The notes beneath the pieces are model-generated. The model was not told where the DNA came from, did not search any database, and saw only the letters and a program-made list of their open reading frames with translations. 61,582 nucleotides of DNA from Nostoc sp. LPT (GTDB lineage Bacteria; Cyanobacteriota; Cyanobacteriia; Cyanobacteriales; Nostocaceae): assembly GCF_017115165.1 (NCBI RefSeq), contig NZ_JABXKF010000174.1:1-61582 (forward strand), in the 5' to 3' direction. Shown piece after piece: positions 25,566 to 35,247 of this stretch; position 1 is the stretch's first letter, and each line of letters starts with the position of its first letter. Position numbers and translations under genes: made by a program.

Positions 25566-26750
25566 TTAAAGGTTAATATTCGGGAGTAAACGGCGTAATA
25601 ATCTAATTAATGGAGTTTCAATTTTAATTTTAAAGGCTAGTATCTGGCTGCGTTGCAGGGAATTAAAATTATTATCACTGATGAGAATTAATGATTGTTG
25701 ACCATCCCCTAGTTTTGGGCCAAGAGTTAAGCCCTCGATATTGTCTGGCAGTACATTTAATTTTCTCAAATCTAATAGCAGTTTTTTCTTAACTGGTTTA
25801 ATGTTTTTGGAGTCAACTGCTAAAAGGCTATCAATATTATGAATATCATCGGCTGCTTCTAAAGAAACTTGAAACAGGGAAATAGCAAATCCTAAACCAG
25901 TAAAAGACCTTTCTAAACTTAAGAAGTGTCCTTGATTATCGAGAGCAAGTAAATCGGGTAATCCACTAGCGAATTTGCCAATCAGATTCAAAAATGGTGT
26001 AACTGGTTCAGTTTGGTAAAGAAATTCCCTTTCTGGCTGGTTGTTGAGCAAGTTGTATTGCAAAATTCGGCAAGGACTACCGATATTAGGTTTAGCGGCG
26101 ACCCCATCTTGAATTAGAGCATTTTCGGTGGCTGTAAATAGATGCTTGTTATCGGGTGTGATGGTGAGGCTTTCAAAAGCCAAATTGTTGCGGATACCCT
26201 GTTGACTAGTTTTATCTGGCAAAAATTTGTTTGGTATGGGGAGTGTAACAATTTCTTTACCAGAAGATAGTGAGAATTCTTTAATAGAAGGATTAATTAA
26301 TTTTTCAGCATTGCCTTCAGAAGAAATAAATACAGTTGCTTTGTTAGTTAATACAATACCTTCTGTATCAGTTTCACCAGGGCTAAATGTTTGACCATTT
26401 TCATTTAATAATGTGGTAACGCCGACTGGAATAATTCCATTTTTTTGTAGGGAACTTTTGCTCAAGTCGATTTTCAAGGTGTAGAAACGAGCAGCAGTTT
26501 TTCGGCCGCGATCGTCGGAGATAGCATAATAAAGGTTATTTTTTGCATTATATGTAATTCCAGATAAACCTCCAACTTCAGTTTTTTGAAAGATTAGACC
26601 TTTCGGCAAGGTGGCTTCCCCGATAAATTCTATGCTAGTGACTTCAATACCATTTGATGGAAAGTTTGTGAATACGAAGCTAATAATTAAAATCGGGATT
26701 AAAAAGTAAAGAATTCGTGGGAATACAAAGATTTTTTTAATGAACTGCAT
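25566..26750 (-). CDS. Esterase-like phytase-family (PF13449-type) exported protein
   Basis: The 394-residue protein has an N-terminal membrane anchor or signal (residues 8-28) followed by a beta-propeller-like region: GGLSGITYNAKNNLYYAISDDRG, GETDTEGIVL, NLAFESLTITPDNKHLFTATENAL, LPDNIEGLTLGPKLGDGQQSLILISDNNF. These GxS/DxEG blocks are typical of the phytase-like esterase family in cyanobacteria. It probably acts outside the cytoplasmic membrane on organic phosphate or another ester; substrate unknown. Start ATG 26750. Confidence 0.78.
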   Translation of the reverse strand: MQFIKKIFVFPRILYFLIPILIISFVFTNFPSNGIEVTSIEFIGEATLPKGLIFQKTEVGGLSGITYNAKNNLYYAISDDRGRKTAARFYTLKIDLSKSSLQKNGIIPVGVTTLLNENGQTFSPGETDTEGIVLTNKATVFISSEGNAEKLINPSIKEFSLSSGKEIVTLPIPNKFLPDKTSQQGIRNNLAFESLTITPDNKHLFTATENALIQDGVAAKPNIGSPCRILQYNLLNNQPEREFLYQTEPVTPFLNLIGKFASGLPDLLALDNQGHFLSLERSFTGLGFAISLFQVSLEAADDIHNIDSLLAVDSKNIKPVKKKLLLDLRKLNVLPDNIEGLTLGPKLGDGQQSLILISDNNFNSLQRSQILAFKIKIETPLIRLLRRLLPNINL

Positions 26751-26878
26751 GAAAAGCTATTGCTAAATTTTGAAAATCACAAACAAGATAACACTTAAAC
26801 AGTAGTGATACTAGTTCTGAATGAAGATGTGCTAAACCATGTTAAAAATTAAGTACAAGAAAGAGAAACGAATCGCAT

Positions 26879-26926
26879 ACTCCTACGGAGAAGCAAGCTA
26901 CGCCCAACGTCTCGTTAGAGAAGCAC
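26879..26926. repeat. Dispersed repeat (inverted orientation of CTTCTCT...GAGACG family)
   Basis: Read on the minus strand it is CTTCTCTAACGAGACGTTGG followed by GCGTAGCTTGCTTC, a variant of the copies at 28527, 45662 and 58411. Length about 48 bp, G+C richer than its flanks. Confidence 0.65.
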
Positions 26927-26990
26927 ACAAAGAAATGAAGTTAAAAAGTTTGGCGCAGTCTCACAAATAAATAGTATGAGTACTCAGCAC

Positions 26991-28454
26991 TCAGTAAGCA
27001 AGTCGCAAACCATATTCATCTTGGAAAAAGTTGACAAGCCAATCTTTGACTCTGTGGGTGGCGCGGCAGTCATCTTCATTGTAACGTTGGATAGTTTCTA
27101 GTAAGGTGCGATCGCCTGTTTCTAACCATTGATCGTACCAGTAAATACACTTAGCACCACTGGCTTCTCGATCGCGCCACTCAAATCCCATCCAACGAGC
27201 GATCGCTTTCAAGGCATAGCTTTCTACGGGCAATGCTACACTTTGGGTTAATTGTTCATACACATCCACAAACCGATTTAGTACAGGACGCACTAAGGAG
27301 TGTGGAGTGCCGTAAAGTTTTGCCAACCGTTTGACTGTATCAAACTCGTAGACACAAAAATGATAAATTGGCGCTTCGGGATATTGCCAAACCAAATCCA
27401 AAAATTGCTGCCAAACTAATTCTTCGTCTTCTGGTTTGTCTGCTAAAAAGGAATAAAATTGTTCTGTATTAGCTTGTCTATTAACAACCAAAACTCCTAA
27501 GAGATAATCTAAATCTAAGTCTGGCTGGGCTTCAATATCAAAATAAAGCTCTATGGGCCCTGTGAATGTAATATCTTCTGTTGGTAGCGGGTAGGGTAAA
27601 ATAAACGGTCGTTTTTCTAGTGCAGATTGAGCTTGCACTACCAATTTGGGCGCTACTTGGCTGTCAAAACCAAGTAGGTTTTCTAAGCTGCTGGGACTGG
27701 TGTTAGCAAGAGATTCCAGTGTGGTAATGTCTAAGGCTTGGAGTTCAGTATAGCGAAGGGGTGTTACACCTGGTAGCAGTGAGAGATGTTTTTCAGATTG
27801 AGCGATCGCATAACATTCACTATACCAATGGCAAAAATTGCACTTTTGGCGAGAGATAAATACTTCTGGCGGATTCGGTAACTCTAAAACTTGAATAAAC
27901 TCATCCAAAATCTGCTGCATTCGTGGTGTCCATTTGCACAGATCCACTGCATAATTTGTATTTTTGGTTCGCAATATGAGCAAAGCTGTTTCAGGTGCAA
28001 CTCCCTGCACTGTTGTCAACACTTGGGCATGAAATGCAGCGACAACCTGATATTCTTGCTTAGGGCGCTTACCCAGTTCAATACTAGCCGGAACGTAGAT
28101 CCAATCTCCAAAATGGGATTTTCCCGGTTGTTTCACGAGTAAATCTGGACGACTTAGCAGGGTGTCTGCTTCAGAATAATTTGCTAACAGTACTCCTTTA
28201 TAGATGTACTCAACCCCACGCTGCATCAATTCTAAAGTTGCTTTCTCTCCCTTTTCCCAGTTTCCATAAGAATAATCTGGTTGATGATAAGTCATCTGTG
28301 CTATAGCACTCAACTGATGAGCGATTTTGTCCTGTTGCAATTTCCGTAGCAACTCATTAGGAGCATCGCGCTGACTTTTGTCACCGTGGATATCTAGAAA
28401 AGGTCGGCGTTTACAGCGTTGGTATTGCAGTAGGAGTTCAGCATTAATTAGCAT
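26991..28454 (-). CDS. TM0106-family RecB/Cas4-like nuclease with RNase H-like exonuclease domain
   Basis: Residues 1-225 form a RecB/Cas4-like nuclease module: Cys14 plus a late triplet CNFCHWYSEC that would bind an iron-sulfur cluster, with RPDLLVK...VPASIELGK giving the D...E-x-K type acidic/lysine residues. Residues about 300-487 are a DEDD/RNase H-like exonuclease (ELYFDIEAQPDLD, FCVYEFDTVKRL, YNEDDCRATHRV). Family members are predicted nucleases in DNA repair or defence; none is well studied in cyanobacteria. The 487-residue length fits the family. No cas genes or CRISPR array lie nearby. Confidence 0.85.
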   Translation of the reverse strand: MLINAELLLQYQRCKRRPFLDIHGDKSQRDAPNELLRKLQQDKIAHQLSAIAQMTYHQPDYSYGNWEKGEKATLELMQRGVEYIYKGVLLANYSEADTLLSRPDLLVKQPGKSHFGDWIYVPASIELGKRPKQEYQVVAAFHAQVLTTVQGVAPETALLILRTKNTNYAVDLCKWTPRMQQILDEFIQVLELPNPPEVFISRQKCNFCHWYSECYAIAQSEKHLSLLPGVTPLRYTELQALDITTLESLANTSPSSLENLLGFDSQVAPKLVVQAQSALEKRPFILPYPLPTEDITFTGPIELYFDIEAQPDLDLDYLLGVLVVNRQANTEQFYSFLADKPEDEELVWQQFLDLVWQYPEAPIYHFCVYEFDTVKRLAKLYGTPHSLVRPVLNRFVDVYEQLTQSVALPVESYALKAIARWMGFEWRDREASGAKCIYWYDQWLETGDRTLLETIQRYNEDDCRATHRVKDWLVNFFQDEYGLRLAY

Positions 28455-28978
28455 CCTTTTAAGTTAACAAGAATTAGCATAATCTGGGAGTAACTCTGAC
28501 AATTAAAATCTGGAAGTGGCGATACCTTCTCTGCGAGACGCTACGCGTAGCAAGATCCCCAAAGGGGTACGGTGGGCTACGCCAACGTGTTTACGTTTAA
28601 TTTGTCGTTTATTTTATACTGTCAACAGCTAGCTATTGGCGTAAACAGCACAAGCGTTTGCTTTTGCCCCAAATTACAACTAAGAGAGAGTGATAAAAAA
28701 CCACAGTTTGTCCATTATTACAAGGTTAAATGACAAAACAACATGATCTGTGAGTGTGTCACACTCTAGAGAAAGGGTGAGAATCCCTACTTTATCTACG
28801 AATTCCAGCATTCAATCTTTGTAATTGGCGATCGTCTGAATATCAATAGCCTGCAAACAGCAGATATCTCTTGTGAATTATGACCGAAAACGAAAAGGAT
28901 ACAAGCCCCTAAATTTATTTATGGGGATCATTAATTTTGAATTTTGAATTTTGAATTTTGAATTCGGAGCGAAGCGAC
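28455..28978. other. Intergenic region with dispersed repeats and a palindrome
   Basis: No gene is seen. At 28527-28586 lies a composite dispersed repeat (CTTCTCTGCGAGACGCTACG...CAAAGGGGTACGGTGGGCTA). A 15-bp palindrome GAGTGTGTCACACTC is centred near 28760. At 28934-28964 a TTTTGAA heptamer run reaches into the start region of the next gene. Confidence 0.65.
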
Positions 28979-30172
28979 GTGACTAGTATTTCTGCATCAC
29001 CAATCAACCTGTATCACCATCGAGAGCAATTTCCCGCTTTGGGGAATAAGGCTTATTTTAACTATGGGGGACAAGGGCCGATGCCCCAAAGGGCAATGGA
29101 TGCGATCGCCCAAACTCAAGCTTATGTTCAGCAAATAGGCCCCTTTGGTAATGAGGCGTATAGCTGGATAGCACCGCAGACTCAAGCTGCAAGAGAAGCG
29201 ATCGCTTTGGAGTTAAATGCACCAAGCCAAACAATTACTCTCACCCAAAATGTCACTATTGGCTGTAATATCGCCATGTGGGGCATCGAATGGCGTGCTG
29301 GCGACCATCTACTGCTCTCAGACTGCGAACATCCAGGCGTGATTGCCACAGCTGGGGAAATCTCGCGGAGATTCGCTGTGGAAGTTACCACTTGTCCCCT
29401 AAAAGCGACTTTAAATGAGGGCGATCCTGTAACCATCATTGCCCAGCACTTGCGCCCCAATACCCGCCTAGTAATATTGAGTCATGTTTTCTGGAATACT
29501 GGTCAAGTTTTACCTCTTGAGAAAATTGCCGAAGCATGCAGAAATAATCATTCTGCACTATTAATAGATGCTGCCCAATCTGCTGGTTTATTGCCTTTAA
29601 ACTTAACTGAATTGGGAGTAGATTTTTATGCTTTCACGGGTCACAAATGGTTATGTGGCCCTGCGGGTGCGGGTGGTTTGTATGTTCGACCAGAAGCACG
29701 AGAAAGCCTGAAACCTACGTTTATTGGTTTAAATGGCATTGTTGTAAACAGTCAATCTCAGCCTGTAGATTGGCTTCCTGATGGGCGACGATACGAAGTA
29801 TCTACATTAGCTTATCCTTTGTATATTGGATTAAAGGAAGCGATCGCAATTCATCAGCAATGGGGAACGTCACAGGAACGTTACGAGCAAATTTGCCATA
29901 ACAGTGAGTATCTCTGGCGACAATTGATAGCGTTATCCGATATTAAATGTTTGCGAACTTCCCCACCCGAAAGCGGTATAGTCTCCTTCCAACTTGCAAA
30001 TAATCAGCCTCAAGCTCATTTGAAGTTGGTACAATTTTTAGACTCACAAAGGATATTAACTCGGACAATTGCCGATCCTAGCTGTATACGCGCTAGCGTC
30101 CATTACTTTACTTTAGAATCGGAAATTGACTTATTGGTTGAAACGATTCAAAGTTTTTGCAAAATTAATTAA
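28979..30172 (+). CDS. Aminotransferase class V-fold PLP-dependent enzyme
   Basis: The 397-residue fold-type I enzyme has the PLP-lysine in FYAFTGHKWLCGPAGAGGLYV, the Asp of LLIDAAQSAGLL and an N-terminal YFNYGGQGPMPQRAMDAI. The sequence is close to cysteine-desulfurase/isopenicillin-N-epimerase-like proteins; the substrate cannot be told. I start it at GTG 28979 (purine-rich CGGAGCGAAGCGAC upstream). An alternative TTG at 28958 lies inside the TTTTGAA heptamer repeat, so the repeat reaches the ribosome-binding region. The glycosyltransferase gene follows 72 bp later. Confidence 0.85.
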   Translation: MTSISASPINLYHHREQFPALGNKAYFNYGGQGPMPQRAMDAIAQTQAYVQQIGPFGNEAYSWIAPQTQAAREAIALELNAPSQTITLTQNVTIGCNIAMWGIEWRAGDHLLLSDCEHPGVIATAGEISRRFAVEVTTCPLKATLNEGDPVTIIAQHLRPNTRLVILSHVFWNTGQVLPLEKIAEACRNNHSALLIDAAQSAGLLPLNLTELGVDFYAFTGHKWLCGPAGAGGLYVRPEARESLKPTFIGLNGIVVNSQSQPVDWLPDGRRYEVSTLAYPLYIGLKEAIAIHQQWGTSQERYEQICHNSEYLWRQLIALSDIKCLRTSPPESGIVSFQLANNQPQAHLKLVQFLDSQRILTRTIADPSCIRASVHYFTLESEIDLLVETIQSFCKIN

Positions 30173-30244
30173 AAATTAGGAGTTATAAGTTATCAGTCTG
30201 GGAATTATAATTTTAACTCCTAACTCCTAACTCCTAACTTGAAA

Positions 30245-31336
30245 ATGGAACGCCCAATCTTATATTTAGCCATAACAAACCACGGCTTTGGTCATGCTAC
30301 ACGCACGGCATCTATAGCCGCAACCATTCAAAAATTATGTCCAGAAGTCCTGCTAATTCTGGTGAGTACTGCCCCACGCTGGCTGCTAGAGTGCTATATA
30401 GAAGGCGATTTTATTTATCGTCCCCGTGCATTTGATTTGGGTGTGGTGCAAACGGATAGTTTGACAATGGATAAAGGAGCGACTTTAGAAAAGTTGCTGT
30501 ATATTAAGAAGCATCAAAATTCGCTGATTGCCTCAGAAGTAAATTTTATCCGCCAAAATCGCGTTAATCTTATTTTGGCAGATATTCCCTTCCTTGCTCC
30601 TGGGTTTGCCAAAGCTGCAAATATTCCCTGCTGGATGATGAGTAACTTTGGCTGGGACTTTATCTACCGAGATTGGGGAGGTGAATTTACCGCAGTTGCA
30701 GATTGGATTAGTGATTGGTATTCAAAGTGCGATCGCCTATTTCGTCTTCCTTTCCACGAACCAATGCCAGCTTTTAACAATATCACAAATGTCGGCTTAA
30801 CAGGCGGTTCCCCCCGTCACTCTCCTGATGATTTACGTTCTATTTGGAGAATAACTGCACCAGTCGAAAAAACTATTTTGTTGACCTTTGGCGGGTTAGG
30901 TTTACAGCAAATTCCTTATGATAACCTACAGCAATTTCAAGATTGGCAATTTCTCGTATTCGATCAATCTGCCCCAGATTTACCTAATTTAGTGAAAATT
31001 AATGACCACAAATACCGCCCTGTAGATTTTATGCCTATTTGTGGGCGAGTCGTTTCTAAACCTGGTTACAGTACTTTTTCGGAAGCCACGATACTAGGAG
31101 TACCAATTGTCACCATACCGCGTGAAGACTTTGCTGAAGCAACTTTTATAGTAGAAGGTATAACTGATTATAATCAGCATCAAATTATTACCGCATCTGA
31201 ATTTTTTCAAGGGACTTGGAATTTTCTCCATGAGTTACCTCAACTAGCAAAGCAATCTCAACCAATTGCTAAGGATGGTAATGAAACTATAGCTCAAGCT
31301 GTTATCAATTATTGCCATACTAAAGATAGTAGATAA
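30245..31336 (+). CDS. GT-B-type glycosyltransferase-like protein (MurG/UGT-like)
   Basis: The 363-residue protein starts with YLAITNHGFGHATRTASIA, the G-x-G-H-x-x-R entry motif of GT-B transferases, and has a donor-site region KTILLTFGGLGL...KINDHKYRPVDFMPICGRVVSKPGYSTFSEATILGVP. Similar domains are found N-terminal to L-arabinokinase-type sugar kinases. It probably moves a sugar from a nucleotide donor; acceptor unknown. Start ATG 30245 rather than TTG 30239. Upstream is a TAACTCC heptamer repeat (30220-30238). Confidence 0.75.
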   Translation: MERPILYLAITNHGFGHATRTASIAATIQKLCPEVLLILVSTAPRWLLECYIEGDFIYRPRAFDLGVVQTDSLTMDKGATLEKLLYIKKHQNSLIASEVNFIRQNRVNLILADIPFLAPGFAKAANIPCWMMSNFGWDFIYRDWGGEFTAVADWISDWYSKCDRLFRLPFHEPMPAFNNITNVGLTGGSPRHSPDDLRSIWRITAPVEKTILLTFGGLGLQQIPYDNLQQFQDWQFLVFDQSAPDLPNLVKINDHKYRPVDFMPICGRVVSKPGYSTFSEATILGVPIVTIPREDFAEATFIVEGITDYNQHQIITASEFFQGTWNFLHELPQLAKQSQPIAKDGNETIAQAVINYCHTKDSR

Positions 31337-31519
31337 TATTTATCAGAATAGATGAAATGGATAAGTTACTAATATATCTTAACTATTGTGACTGCCGAAA
31401 TTGCCTTCATCACCTTATTATAGATTTAACTGCTAATTTGCTTTTCATGCCTCATTTTGAGCAGGATGAATGCGCAGGCGATCGCTTACTGTTTATCACT
31501 CACAAGGAGGACTACCGTT

Positions 31520-32320
31520 ATGGACAAATGGAATCCAGAGGATTATCGCAAAAATTCTTCCAGTCAACAAAAAAGTGCGCAAGAAGCAATAGTGAAACTT
31601 AACTTAAAAGGAAATGAAAGTATTTTGGACATTGGTTGCGGAGATGGAAAAGTTACTGCTGAGATTGCCAGCTATATACCTAATGGTTCAGTTAGAGGTA
31701 TTAACAATTCTTTAGAAATGATTGATTTTGCTCAAAAAACTTTTCCTCCAAGTTATTTTCCCAACCTTACTTTCCAATTTGCAGATGCAAAAAATTTAAA
31801 TTTTAACAACGAATTTGATGTTATTGTTTCGTTTTTTTGTCTTCATTGGATTATCGATCACATTCCGGTTCTTACAGGTATTGAAAGGAGTCTCAAGCCA
31901 AATGGTAGAATATTACTGCTATTTCCGGCAAAAACAAATGACTCTCATGTAGATACTGTTATGAGTAAAGTTATGTCGAGCGCAAGCTGGAGCAAGTATT
32001 TTGACAAATTTACTTGGCCTTGGGGTTTTTATGAACCAAATGAATATAAAAGTTGGTTAGAAAGTGTTGGTTTAAAAATCAATCGTGTTGAATTACTTTC
32101 AACAACAAAAGGAATTATTGAAGGAAAGGAAAGCTTGAATGGATTTATTCGAACAATACTATTTCCCTTTACTGCCAGGATACCAGAAGCTTTACAGCAA
32201 AACTTTGTTGAAGAGATAGCCAAAACATACTTGGAAACTTATCCTTCGGATCACATGGGTTTTATATATGCTCCACCAGTAGTGAGATTAGAAGTAAACG
32301 CGACTAAAATTGTCAATTAA
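31520..32320 (+). CDS. Class I SAM-dependent methyltransferase (trans-aconitate-type)
   Basis: Residues 37-50 (ILDIGCGDGKVTAEI) are motif I of Rossmann methyltransferases, with VIVSFFCLHWI as motif IV and SLKPNGRILLLF as motif V/VI. The general layout (WNPEDYRKNSSSQQKSA at the start) is that of trans-aconitate 2-methyltransferase-like proteins, but substrate cannot be assigned. I place the start at ATG 31520 because AAGGAGG lies 10 nt upstream; the frame is open to 31457. Length 266 residues. Confidence 0.82.
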   Translation: MDKWNPEDYRKNSSSQQKSAQEAIVKLNLKGNESILDIGCGDGKVTAEIASYIPNGSVRGINNSLEMIDFAQKTFPPSYFPNLTFQFADAKNLNFNNEFDVIVSFFCLHWIIDHIPVLTGIERSLKPNGRILLLFPAKTNDSHVDTVMSKVMSSASWSKYFDKFTWPWGFYEPNEYKSWLESVGLKINRVELLSTTKGIIEGKESLNGFIRTILFPFTARIPEALQQNFVEEIAKTYLETYPSDHMGFIYAPPVVRLEVNATKIVN

Positions 32321-32461
32321 CAGATTATTTGTTGTTAGTAAATATTCTCAATGGGCAGGATATTTTGATCAGATGCTAATTTTAATAATAGTTGAGTAAT
32401 GTGGCGATCGCAAGAACAATTTGTTTAATATGCTTATAATACCTTAATTTCAGTATTCCAC

Positions 32462-32875
32462 ATGACTCACTACCAAAAGTTACTCAGAATTTCTACTACT
32501 GGCAAATCTTTTCAAAACATCACCGCAAAAATTGAAGCTATAGTTGCAGAATCGGCAGTAGAAACTGGCCTTTGTACTTTATTTTTGCGCCACACTTCAG
32601 CTAGTTTAGTAATCCAAGAAAATGCTGATCCTGATGTACTTGTAGATTTAGCTAACTTTATGGCAAAACTTGTACCAGAATCAGGCAAATACATTCATGA
32701 TGCCGAAGGTTCCGATGATATGCCGGCACACATTCGTACTGCACTTACCCATACTTCTGAACATATACCTATTAATCGTGGTCATTTGGCATTAGGAACT
32801 TGGCAGGGAATTTATATTTGGGAACATCGTCAACGCAGTCATTCTAGAGAACTAGTTGTCCACATTTCTGCATAG
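32462..32875 (+). CDS. YjbQ/UPF0047 family protein (secondary thiamine-phosphate synthase type)
   Basis: The 137-residue protein has the family signature: GLCTLFLRHTSASLVIQENADPDVLVDL, then HDAEGSDDMPAHIRTALTHTSE and a C-terminal GTWQGIYIWEHRQRSHSRELVVH. Conserved His residues bind metal or phosphate. Members can complement thiamine-phosphate synthase mutants weakly, but the true role is open. Single gene, full length. Confidence 0.92.
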   Translation: MTHYQKLLRISTTGKSFQNITAKIEAIVAESAVETGLCTLFLRHTSASLVIQENADPDVLVDLANFMAKLVPESGKYIHDAEGSDDMPAHIRTALTHTSEHIPINRGHLALGTWQGIYIWEHRQRSHSRELVVHISA

Positions 32876-33186
32876 CAAATTTCTTAAATTTAGAAACCGT
32901 AGTTAAATTTTATTAGGACTTACGCAAGTGTCCTATTTTTTTGTGCAGCTTGTCCAAAGTCAATAATCGATAATCCCAAAACCTTAACTTTTGGGAGACT
33001 ATACTAAGTATTTTTACACTCTTGGGATGGAAAAATTCCTTTATTGATAATTAACTAGACATACACTGAGCATCTCATGTCAGTTTGTAAACTTAAAAGT
33101 TAAGTTTATTTATATAAGTTTAATAATTTATTTATTCTAATATAAAATAACACTTAATGTAACCTGCTTGGGCTACTTCTATTACT
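32876..33186. other. Intergenic region with IS-end-like motif and hairpin
   Basis: TAGGACTTACGCAAGTGTCC at about 32913-32932 resembles ends of insertion sequences common in Nostoc-type genomes; no transposase accompanies it. A hairpin TCCCAAAA/TTTTGGGA lies near 32972-32996. No gene is seen. Confidence 0.45.
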
Positions 33187-33936
33187 ATGAAGCAAAAACT
33201 AACGCCAACTCATACTTTTCAACTTATTGATGAAATACTTGCCCAGCAGTCTGTTAATTTATTGTCACTTAATCCCCAAAAAACATTAATTACCAGCTTT
33301 GCAGAATTAGAAAATTTGATTGCAGAACAAAACACTGACATTCAAATTATCACAACCATTCAAGCAACTATCGAAAATATAGTCCGTACTCAGTTGCAAA
33401 ATTTTCCAGAAAACATCTTCTGGGATTTTGATTTTCTGGTAAGTAGTATGCTTCGGCAGGCTTTAAACGCAGACGAAGGCGCTATTCCTTTCTTAAAGGT
33501 TTTTGGTGAAAAGATGGTTTGTCTGACAGAGATGTTCGGAAATAAAACGGAAATACGCTTTCGTTATGTTCATGATTTTATGTATGGATTTGACTGGGCA
33601 AGATGGGTACAAAAAGAGCCACAAAAACGCGCACATATAGAGCCTTTTAGTCTGTTATTTTTGGATTATTTACTCGCCAAAGGTAAGGAACTTTTACAAC
33701 GTATTAATCATGGTCAGATCGTATCTTATAAACTGTGTGAGACAGGCTACCGCAACCCCTTCACCTTTTCTCGTGAACCAGAAGATGAATACCGTCTGCT
33801 AACTTATCTTGCTGAAGAACAACTGATTCCAGTAGCAGTATGGAACTGGAATGCTAGCCCTGTATGGAACAAACCTTTTCAGGAAATGCGTCAGCAATTA
33901 GCATTAAAATTAAATATTCAACCACAGAAACGCTGA
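33187..33936 (+). CDS. Conserved-looking protein of unknown function
   Basis: The 249-residue soluble protein has no motif I can name. Its features are a helical N-terminal half, an aromatic-rich FWDFDFLVSSMLRQAL and VHDFMYGFDWARWVQKEP, and a C-terminal VAVWNWNASPVWNKPFQEMRQQLALKL. Codon usage resembles the neighbours and the frame is clean over 750 bp, so it is a real gene. NIF3-like gene follows 32 bp downstream and may be cotranscribed. Confidence 0.7.
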   Translation: MKQKLTPTHTFQLIDEILAQQSVNLLSLNPQKTLITSFAELENLIAEQNTDIQIITTIQATIENIVRTQLQNFPENIFWDFDFLVSSMLRQALNADEGAIPFLKVFGEKMVCLTEMFGNKTEIRFRYVHDFMYGFDWARWVQKEPQKRAHIEPFSLLFLDYLLAKGKELLQRINHGQIVSYKLCETGYRNPFTFSREPEDEYRLLTYLAEEQLIPVAVWNWNASPVWNKPFQEMRQQLALKLNIQPQKR

Positions 33937-33968
33937 TTAGCAATTAAAAATTGCTGAAGAAAATAATT

Positions 33969-34757
33969 ATGAAAATTGCTGATTTAATTACTTGGTTTGA
34001 AGCATGGGCGAATCCCGCTTGGTGTGAAAGCTGGGATAATTGTGGCTGGCAAATTGAGCCAGGTATTTTGCAGGAAAAAACACGGGTTTTGGTGTGTTTG
34101 ACACCGACTTTGGCGGTAATGCAGGAAGCGATCGCAGAAAATGCTAATCTGATATTCGCCCATCACCCGTTGATTTTTAATCCTCTCAAATCTTTACGCA
34201 CTGGTGAAGCGATCGCTGAAATGGTACGGTTAGCCTTTACCCACAATATTGGTATTTACACTGCCCACACGAATTTTGACCAAGTGCAAGACGGTACTGC
34301 TGACGTTTTAGCTCAGATTTTAGAACTCAAAGAAGTTACTCCCATAGAACTTACACAAGCAGGATTAGGATATGGTCGTGTTGGTTTGCTAGAGCCATTT
34401 CTGACATTACAGGAATTACTTGCAACTATTCAAACCCGACTTTCTCCCCCTAATTTGATTTTTTCTCCAACTGCTGATTTACAGCAGACAATTTCACGAG
34501 TTGCTGTTTTGGGTGGTTCGGGGGCTAGTTACATTTCAGCTGTCGTCAAAACAGGTGCCCAAGCTTATCTAACTTCTGATTGTAAATTCCATCAGTTTCA
34601 AGAAAGCCGCGATCGCAATCTTATTTTAATCGATGCTGGACATTATGCTACCGAACGTCCGGCTTGCGATCGCTTGGTGCAAAAATTCCAATCTTTAAAC
34701 TTAGACTGGGTGCAATTAAGTCAAAAAGATGAAGATTTTCGCCAGTTTTTTGCTTGA
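33969..34757 (+). CDS. NIF3-like dinuclear metal-centre protein (YbgI/DUF34)
   Basis: The 262-residue protein has the metal-binding motif of the NIF3/YbgI family: ANLIFAHHPLIFNPLKSL with the His pair, GIYTAHTNFDQVQDG and the C-terminal LILIDAGHYATERP with His/Glu ligands. The family forms hexamers and is linked to GTP-cyclohydrolase-type or metal-insertion functions, not settled. I choose ATG 33969 (MKIADLITWFEAWANP...) over TTG 33951. Confidence 0.92.
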   Translation: MKIADLITWFEAWANPAWCESWDNCGWQIEPGILQEKTRVLVCLTPTLAVMQEAIAENANLIFAHHPLIFNPLKSLRTGEAIAEMVRLAFTHNIGIYTAHTNFDQVQDGTADVLAQILELKEVTPIELTQAGLGYGRVGLLEPFLTLQELLATIQTRLSPPNLIFSPTADLQQTISRVAVLGGSGASYISAVVKTGAQAYLTSDCKFHQFQESRDRNLILIDAGHYATERPACDRLVQKFQSLNLDWVQLSQKDEDFRQFFA

Positions 34758-35028
34758 TTGCTGATCTTTCATATATATTTTGTCGATGCTTTTTGAAAAA
34801 ATTGTTGTATTTTAATTTTGTTAAGGTATTCAGCTTTTCAACATTGATGCTGAAAATTCCTGTGCCTTTTTATCTGTGTATATTAGAGTATCAAAAACTC
34901 CTAGTGTGATATAAATCACTGATTGAGCGTAATACTAATCACACAGTATTAATGTTTCATATCAATTAGCAACAGAGGAAAATGTTCCACACTAGACCTA
35001 ATAATTTGCTCACTCTGCCCTAATCAAG

Positions 35029-35247
35029 ATGATTCGCACAATTATTGCATCTGCTTTCCAAACTGGATATCTTAGTGTTGAATCTGAGGGTTTACTCCAG
35101 CAGGTGCTAGCCACTAAATGCTATCAGTCAGAGGATTTGCCAGACCTCGCAGCCCTATACGATGCAGTTCGCGCCGGAAAAATTAAACGAGAAGCATCCT
35201 CATCGAACGTGCTTATAGAATTTCCTTTACCATATAAATCCTCTTGA
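35029..35247 (+). CDS. Small cyanobacterial protein of unknown function (72 aa)
   Basis: The 72-residue protein (MIRTIIASAFQTGYLSVESEGLL...) is of a type common in filamentous cyanobacteria: a helical core with a YDAVRAGKIKRE segment and a hydrophilic tail. No catalytic motif is present. ATG 35029 is isolated by 271 bp upstream that holds only a TTCAGC/GCTGAA hairpin. Confidence 0.65.
   Translation: MIRTIIASAFQTGYLSVESEGLLQQVLATKCYQSEDLPDLAALYDAVRAGKIKREASSSNVLIEFPLPYKSS

Noticed and set aside
26991..28454. Cas4 of a CRISPR system
   Set aside because: The protein fuses a RecB-like module to an RNase H-like exonuclease (TM0106 type) and has no cas neighbours.
28741..28800. Sequence GGGTGAGAATCCCT resembling part of a cobalamin riboswitch
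   Set aside because: The other conserved blocks of the aptamer are absent and the downstream gene is a PLP enzyme without a B12 link.
32913..32932. Insertion sequence at TAGGACTTACGCAAG
   Set aside because: Only one end-like motif is present; no second end or transposase is found.
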